Source of the DNA: Climacium dendroides
Lineage: Eukaryota > Streptophyta > Bryopsida > Hypnales > Climaciaceae
Assembly: GCA_950106755.1 (NCBI GenBank)
Contig: OX467084.1
Location: 33,979,213 to 34,043,212, forward strand
Direction: 5' to 3'
DNA length: 64,000 nt
The position numbers and the translations under genes were made by a program. Positions 60,401 to 64,000 of the stretch are shown here, piece after piece. Numbering within the stretch: position 1 is the stretch's first letter; every line of letters begins with the position of its first letter. Below the pieces are notes generated by a model that searched no databases, was not told the DNA's origin, and saw nothing but the letters and a program-made list of their open reading frames with translations.

Positions 60401-61248
60401 AACAAAGTGGATTTCCCGACATTGGGAAGTCCAACCTGCAAAAGAATCACAGACCGTGGCGATATAAATTTGTGATGCTAAACACGATGTAACAAATTTC
60501 TTGGAAGACATCTGCGGGTGGAAGAAAACATAAACAACAGTCAACATGATCATTTCAAATACAGACGTCTTAAGGTAGGGAAACTCAAACTTACAATCCT
60601 AAAATCTCAGACAATAGGTACATGTTGGTTGAGAACATGAAAATTTGACCAGTCTAATTATGGGAACAATACTCAAAAAAAGTTGCGATTTTAAGTGTCC
60701 TTCCCCTTGCAGCCAACGTGATTAGTTCAAATACCAACGCCTACAGCTAAGAACCGAAAGCCTACAACTCTCGAGTCATGTGAACTCAGAAATGAGCACC
60801 TCAGAAAATCCTCGTAAACTGTCCTGATATATACATCCTTTCACTGTCCCCAGCAATTATCATCAATTATAGAACACCAAAAAAATGCGGCTGCTCTTCT
60901 CAACAATCTTCCAAGTCTACGGTATAGACACGTAAAATTGGCAGATGTCAGCAGGTGAACAATTGAATAGCCTTATAATAGGAGCTGTGCTCAACAACAC
61001 AAGTGGCGATTTCGGGGGCCTCTCCCAGCTCGAAACCAAATCAAGTGAATTCGAATCCTGTCGCAAACCTGAACACGAAGTAGTCGAAAAGAAAAATTCT
61101 AAGAACGATGCGGTGAACATCATAACAGTGGCAGAGCAGAGCGTGATGGAGGAAAACGTACGATACCGATCTTCAAATGGGAAGAGAAGCGACCGAGTAT
61201 GGGGCGCTCGGCCGGAGCCTCCTTGCCCTTGGCTGCCTTGGGCGGCAT
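57450..61248 (-). CDS. OLA1: Obg-like ATPase 1 (YchF family), 394 aa, 12 exons
   Basis: Exons on the minus strand: 61248-61162, 60435-60268, 60016-59893, 59710-59619, 59428-59330, 59083-58970, 58796-58732, 58576-58460, 58252-58177, 58010-57918, 57825-57775, 57548-57450. Phases close and the length equals Arabidopsis YchF1 (394 aa). It starts [20 protein letters not shown]. Motifs: the P-loop GLPNVGKST (31-39), G3 as DIAGL (94-98), and NMTE at 230-233 in place of the GTPase NKxD, the change that lets YchF proteins bind ATP. A coiled-coil insertion and a C-terminal TGS domain follow ([20 protein letters not shown]; last residues [10 protein letters not shown]). YchF proteins bind ATP and GTP, associate with ribosomes and act in stress and redox responses. 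The exon 8 acceptor (CTTAG before GGTACAG) was chosen over the next AG because only it keeps WVQAHGG in frame. A telo-box (AAACCCTAA) at 61386-61394 lies in the upstream region. Confidence 0.96.
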
Positions 61249-61734
61249 GGTGTCACGCAGCAGCTGGAGACGCTGTCGATCGTTGGCGAGTCTGTAGCGG
61301 AAACTCCAAGTCTACGTTCGCGGTGAGGCGCCAGTGAGCTAAACGCTCGGGGGCAGCACCACTGAGAGAACACAGGGGAAACCTGAAACCCTAATGGAAG
61401 CCCTAACATCGACGATGATGACGACGATAGTAGTGGACGGCGACCCCAGGACGAACGAGCATCTCTGGGTGTCGCCCTTTCGTCCAGGGGACGAATGACC
61501 CATGATAACCATATCCATGCTGCAGGCAGGATTGAACCCCTATTGCCCCCCATTTTCTTCACCTAATTATTCTAATTTGGGTCCTTCGATTGCAAATATG
61601 AATTCCAAATTTCTGAATTTCATCATGTGTTGCAAATAAATTTTTTTTACCAAAGATAAATTGTGGGGCAATGAAGGGGTCAATTCATGATCATCCTTGT
61701 TGTGATGGACGTGGTTTGGGTTTTAGAGACATTA
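61249..61734 (-). promoter_or_regulatory. Promoter and leader of OLA1
   Basis: GC-rich up to about 61560, with AAACCCTAA at 61386-61394 on the + strand. From 61560 the DNA is AT-rich intergenic sequence. Confidence 0.5.
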
Positions 61735-62255
61735 GAAGGATAATGGTATTTACCTTCAAAGGATACTGTCTAGTACCATTGCTAAAATCAAAATAAAAGT
61801 AAAAGTGATTTTTATATTTTTTAATTCATAAAAAAATTGAAATTCAACTTTCACACTGTATGTCCAAATGTCAAAAAACAAAGCTTGTGGACCCCTCTTC
61901 ACAAGAACTTTCTAAATCTACCAAAAATACAACTAGTAGACGTAAAGATTGAAAGATCTCACCATAACAAACAAACAAAGATCATCATTTAAGGTATACT
62001 AGTGTGCCTTGTGCCTTTGCCACAACCAAAGTAACAAAATAAAAAGCAAAATTATTTTTTTAATTTTTTAAGCAAAAGACTAATTTGAAATCTATAACTT
62101 TCACATTGTAGGTCCAAATGTCATGAAACAAAGCCCATGCACTCTTCTTTACAGAGGGCTTTTCAACAATACCAAAAATGTGACAAAGGAATGTACAGTC
62201 TAGGAGATCTCGCTACATAACAAACAAAACAAAACAACAAAACAACAACCTAACT
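61735..62255. repeat. ~240-bp repeat family, cluster 3 (2 copies)
   Basis: Two units (start near 61767 and 61998, spacing 231 bp) carry the family blocks: ACCATTGC/CCTTTGCC, TTTCACACTGTATGTCCAAAT, AAACAAAGC, CTTTC.AA.CTACCAAAAAT and GATCTC..CATAACAAACAAA. They have the same orientation as the clusters at 44.9 and 51.0 kb. Cluster 3 ends 10 bp before the TTAA-flanked element. Confidence 0.85.
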
Positions 62256-62268
62256 TAATGAGCCTTAA

Positions 62269-62569
62269 CCCCTAAATGCCCAAGGCTTGTTTTGAGCTTC
62301 TTGAAATTTGCTTTAAATTGAATAAAATGCTAACATTTTGATAAGTTGCATCAATTTTTTTGGATTTGTAACCATACAAACTTAAATTAGACTTGTTGGA
62401 AATTTCATAGGAAAAGAAAACACAACAATATTACTTATGGAGTGAAAGATTATAATGTTTGACCATGAGGGTGTTAAAACTATGATAATCTTTCAACTCT
62501 CTTTTTACATGTCAAATCTAAAAAGTTGGTGACCAAAAGAATACGAGGTTAAAGGGCGGTATTTAGGGG
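62269..62569. mobile_element. TTAA-flanked TIR element, 301 bp, next to the RBM28-like start
   Basis: The left end is TTAA (62265-62268) followed by CCCCTAAATGCCCAAGGC. The right end, on the minus strand, is TTAA (62570-62573) followed by CCCCTAAATACCGCCC. About 290 bp of it are the inverted counterpart of 28065-28359 in the 637-bp element, with shared blocks such as GGCTTGTTTTGAGCTTCTT, ATAAGTTG.ATCAATTTTTTT and CTCTCTTTTTACATGTCAAA. It is therefore a shorter relative of that element. It ends 67 bp before the start codon of the next gene. Confidence 0.8.
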
Positions 62570-62636
62570 TTAAACCCTAGGGAAACCCTAAGATTACAAA
62601 GCCTCGCAGAAGCCTTAGATCTGCTGCACTGGTACA
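62570..62636 (+). promoter_or_regulatory. Telo-box leader of the RBM28-like gene
   Basis: AAACCCTAG (62572-62580) and AAACCCTAA (62583-62591) lie immediately between the mobile element and the ATG at 62637. Telo-boxes are typical of promoters and leaders of plant translation and ribosome-biogenesis genes. The first one overlaps the TTAA of the element. Confidence 0.6.
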
Positions 62637-64000
62637 ATGGAGGGAGGCACTGAGGTCGGTACTGCTACTTCAGGCACTGTCAGCGATGATGCTGATGAGC
62701 GCACTATCTTTGTTCGCAGTTTGCCTTACACAGTTACCGACGCGCAGGTAAGTTTCTTACTTAACTTTCAGCTCCCAAGGTTCTCGCTTGTATTCTCAGA
62801 TTGGCTTATTCTGGACTATGTTGGTGTGGTTCTCGGTTCGCTGATAGCGTTCTTTGGCCGACAGCTCGAGGACTACTTCAGTGAAGTTGGTCCCGTTCGG
62901 AATTGCTTCACGGTGCAAACAGAAAGGTGCGTGTTCATTACGTTTTGCGACGGGGTTTAGCCTTGCGTTTGTTGTTCAGAGTTTTTGGGCTTTTATGAGC
63001 GCACACAAGCATTGTCAGAACGTGGTTAGACCTGGTGCGGATTGAATCTTGAAGATGAATTTGCTTTCCGGACATGCGATTTATTGTGTGGTACGTGAGA
63101 CCTGTATCTTTTTTTTGATAATGCAGGTGTTGAACAACATCCAGGATTCGGATTCGTGCATTTGTAAGTTTTTTAAAACTTTCAAGTACTTATATGATAT
63201 TCCTATACCTTTAAAGTTCCTTATTGTTGGATTTGAGTTGAGGTAGTATAATATGGACGAACTTGTTCTTGTATGTGTTGGTTCTTCGACTGGGGATTTC
63301 CCTCGGTGAATTCTTTGTACCTCGATGCATTGATAATGTCTGTTATTTACACTGCTTCTTGGATGTCAATGTCAACCTTGCTTTGTACAGTGCAGTAAAG
63401 GAGGATGCAATTCGAGCAGTGGAAATAAAGAATGGTGCCTCTCTGCAAGGTCGCAAGATTAAGGTCGAGCTTGCAAAGCGTCGGGCTCCGCTGGATACGA
63501 GGCATCCTAAAGGCAAGCGTAAAGGTAAGTTTCTCTATTGGAGCTTGAATTTGTTTTCAATTTTCGTGTAAAGTAACGTATTTTTGTCTTCATCGTGTAT
63601 TTCTGTCTTTCATCGTTTATTTCTGGACAATGGAAACCCTCAATTGGGCATTTTCTCGACAGATTTAGAGAAAACCGCAGTGGAAGATGGAGCTGTGGAG
63701 ACGACTGAAGCACTTGTGCCTGAACCCAAGGACAAGGAAGCGAAGAAGCGAAAAGCTGCCGATAGTGAGAACAAGCACCCCATCGCAGAGCTTTCGCGGG
63801 GAGCAGTTGTTGATCGGAAAATTAAAGATGGTATATCCAGGGCACTTGATATGTGCAATAGCAGTCTGAATTTTTGCATGACCAGATTGAAGAGGATGAT
63901 CCTGAAGGATTGGCCACTACTGCAAAATGATCACGAAATAACTGTGCTGGCTTAGTAACTAGGTTTCTGTTTGTTGGACGACAGCTAAAATTCCAGCAGT
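62637..64000 (+). CDS. RBM28/Nop4-like nucleolar RNA-binding protein, 5' part (cut by window end)
   Basis: Exons seen: 62637-62747, 62865-62926, 63127-63163, 63391-63524 and 63663 to about 63830; the gene continues past 64000. The first RRM has RNP2 as TIFVRSL and RNP1 as GFGFVHF, followed by the KEDAIRAVEIKNGASLQGRKIKVELAKRRAP ending. That ending, and the Lys-rich linker KDKEAKKRKAA after it, are typical of RBM28/Nop4 proteins, which act in 60S ribosome biogenesis in the nucleolus. Problem: with the obvious GT donor at 62927 and AG acceptor at 63126, exons 2 and 3 do not join in frame. A GC-AG donor one base later (after AGGT) would restore phase and give TERCVEQHPGFGFVHF. The donor of exon 5 at 63831 is uncertain, since the frame stays open to 63955. 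Further RRMs are expected beyond the window. Confidence 0.8.

Noticed and set aside
61046..61062. TTCGAATCC resembling a tRNA T-loop
   Set aside because: No matching acceptor, D and anticodon arms could be folded around it, and it lies inside an OLA1 intron.

Overview
The window looks like nuclear DNA of a land plant. Its genes are rich in short GT-AG introns and encode plant-type proteins: a DDT/PHD protein of the PTM family, importin-5/KPNB3, a CGI-58-like acyltransferase/lipase, the GTPase OLA1/YchF1 and an RBM28-like nucleolar protein. Telo-box motifs (AAACCCTAA) lie upstream of several of them, and there is a plant-type CACTA element. Small introns, compact genes and very AT-rich, gene-free DNA between them suggest a bryophyte or another early-diverging plant, but the species cannot be fixed from the sequence. 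All gene models are my own exon reconstructions from ORFs, splice signals and reading-phase bookkeeping.

Layout. 0.4-2.6 kb: degenerate ~160-bp repeat array. 3.7-8.8 kb (+): PTM-like DDT/PHD gene, 8 exons, 1129 aa. 8.8-20.2 kb: no credible gene; tandem repeats, a 580-bp TIR element and a long-TIR element carrying a GC-rich insert. 21.4-23.2 kb (+): intronless 593-aa protein of unknown family. 23.3-25.9 kb: broken pogo/Tigger-like transposase whose 5' part is tandemly duplicated. 27.7-31.0 kb: three TIR elements, each flanked by TTAA. 31.8-39.8 kb (-): importin-5-like gene, 21 exons, 1121 aa. 40.5-52.3 kb: repeats, including a 131-bp CACTA element with an intact TSD and a ~240-bp repeat family. 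52.8-55.7 kb (+): CGI-58-like hydrolase, 9 exons, 407 aa. 57.4-61.2 kb (-): OLA1, 12 exons, 394 aa. 62.6 kb to the end (+): 5' part of an RBM28-like gene, cut by the window.

The recognised genes are unrelated housekeeping functions (chromatin/transcription, nuclear import, lipid metabolism, translation-linked GTPase, ribosome biogenesis) and do not form a pathway. The only shared feature is the telo-box upstream of most of them. The most unusual content is the set of TTAA-flanked elements with CCC-starting inverted ends, a signature of the piggyBac superfamily. One of them ends 67 bp before the RBM28-like start codon.
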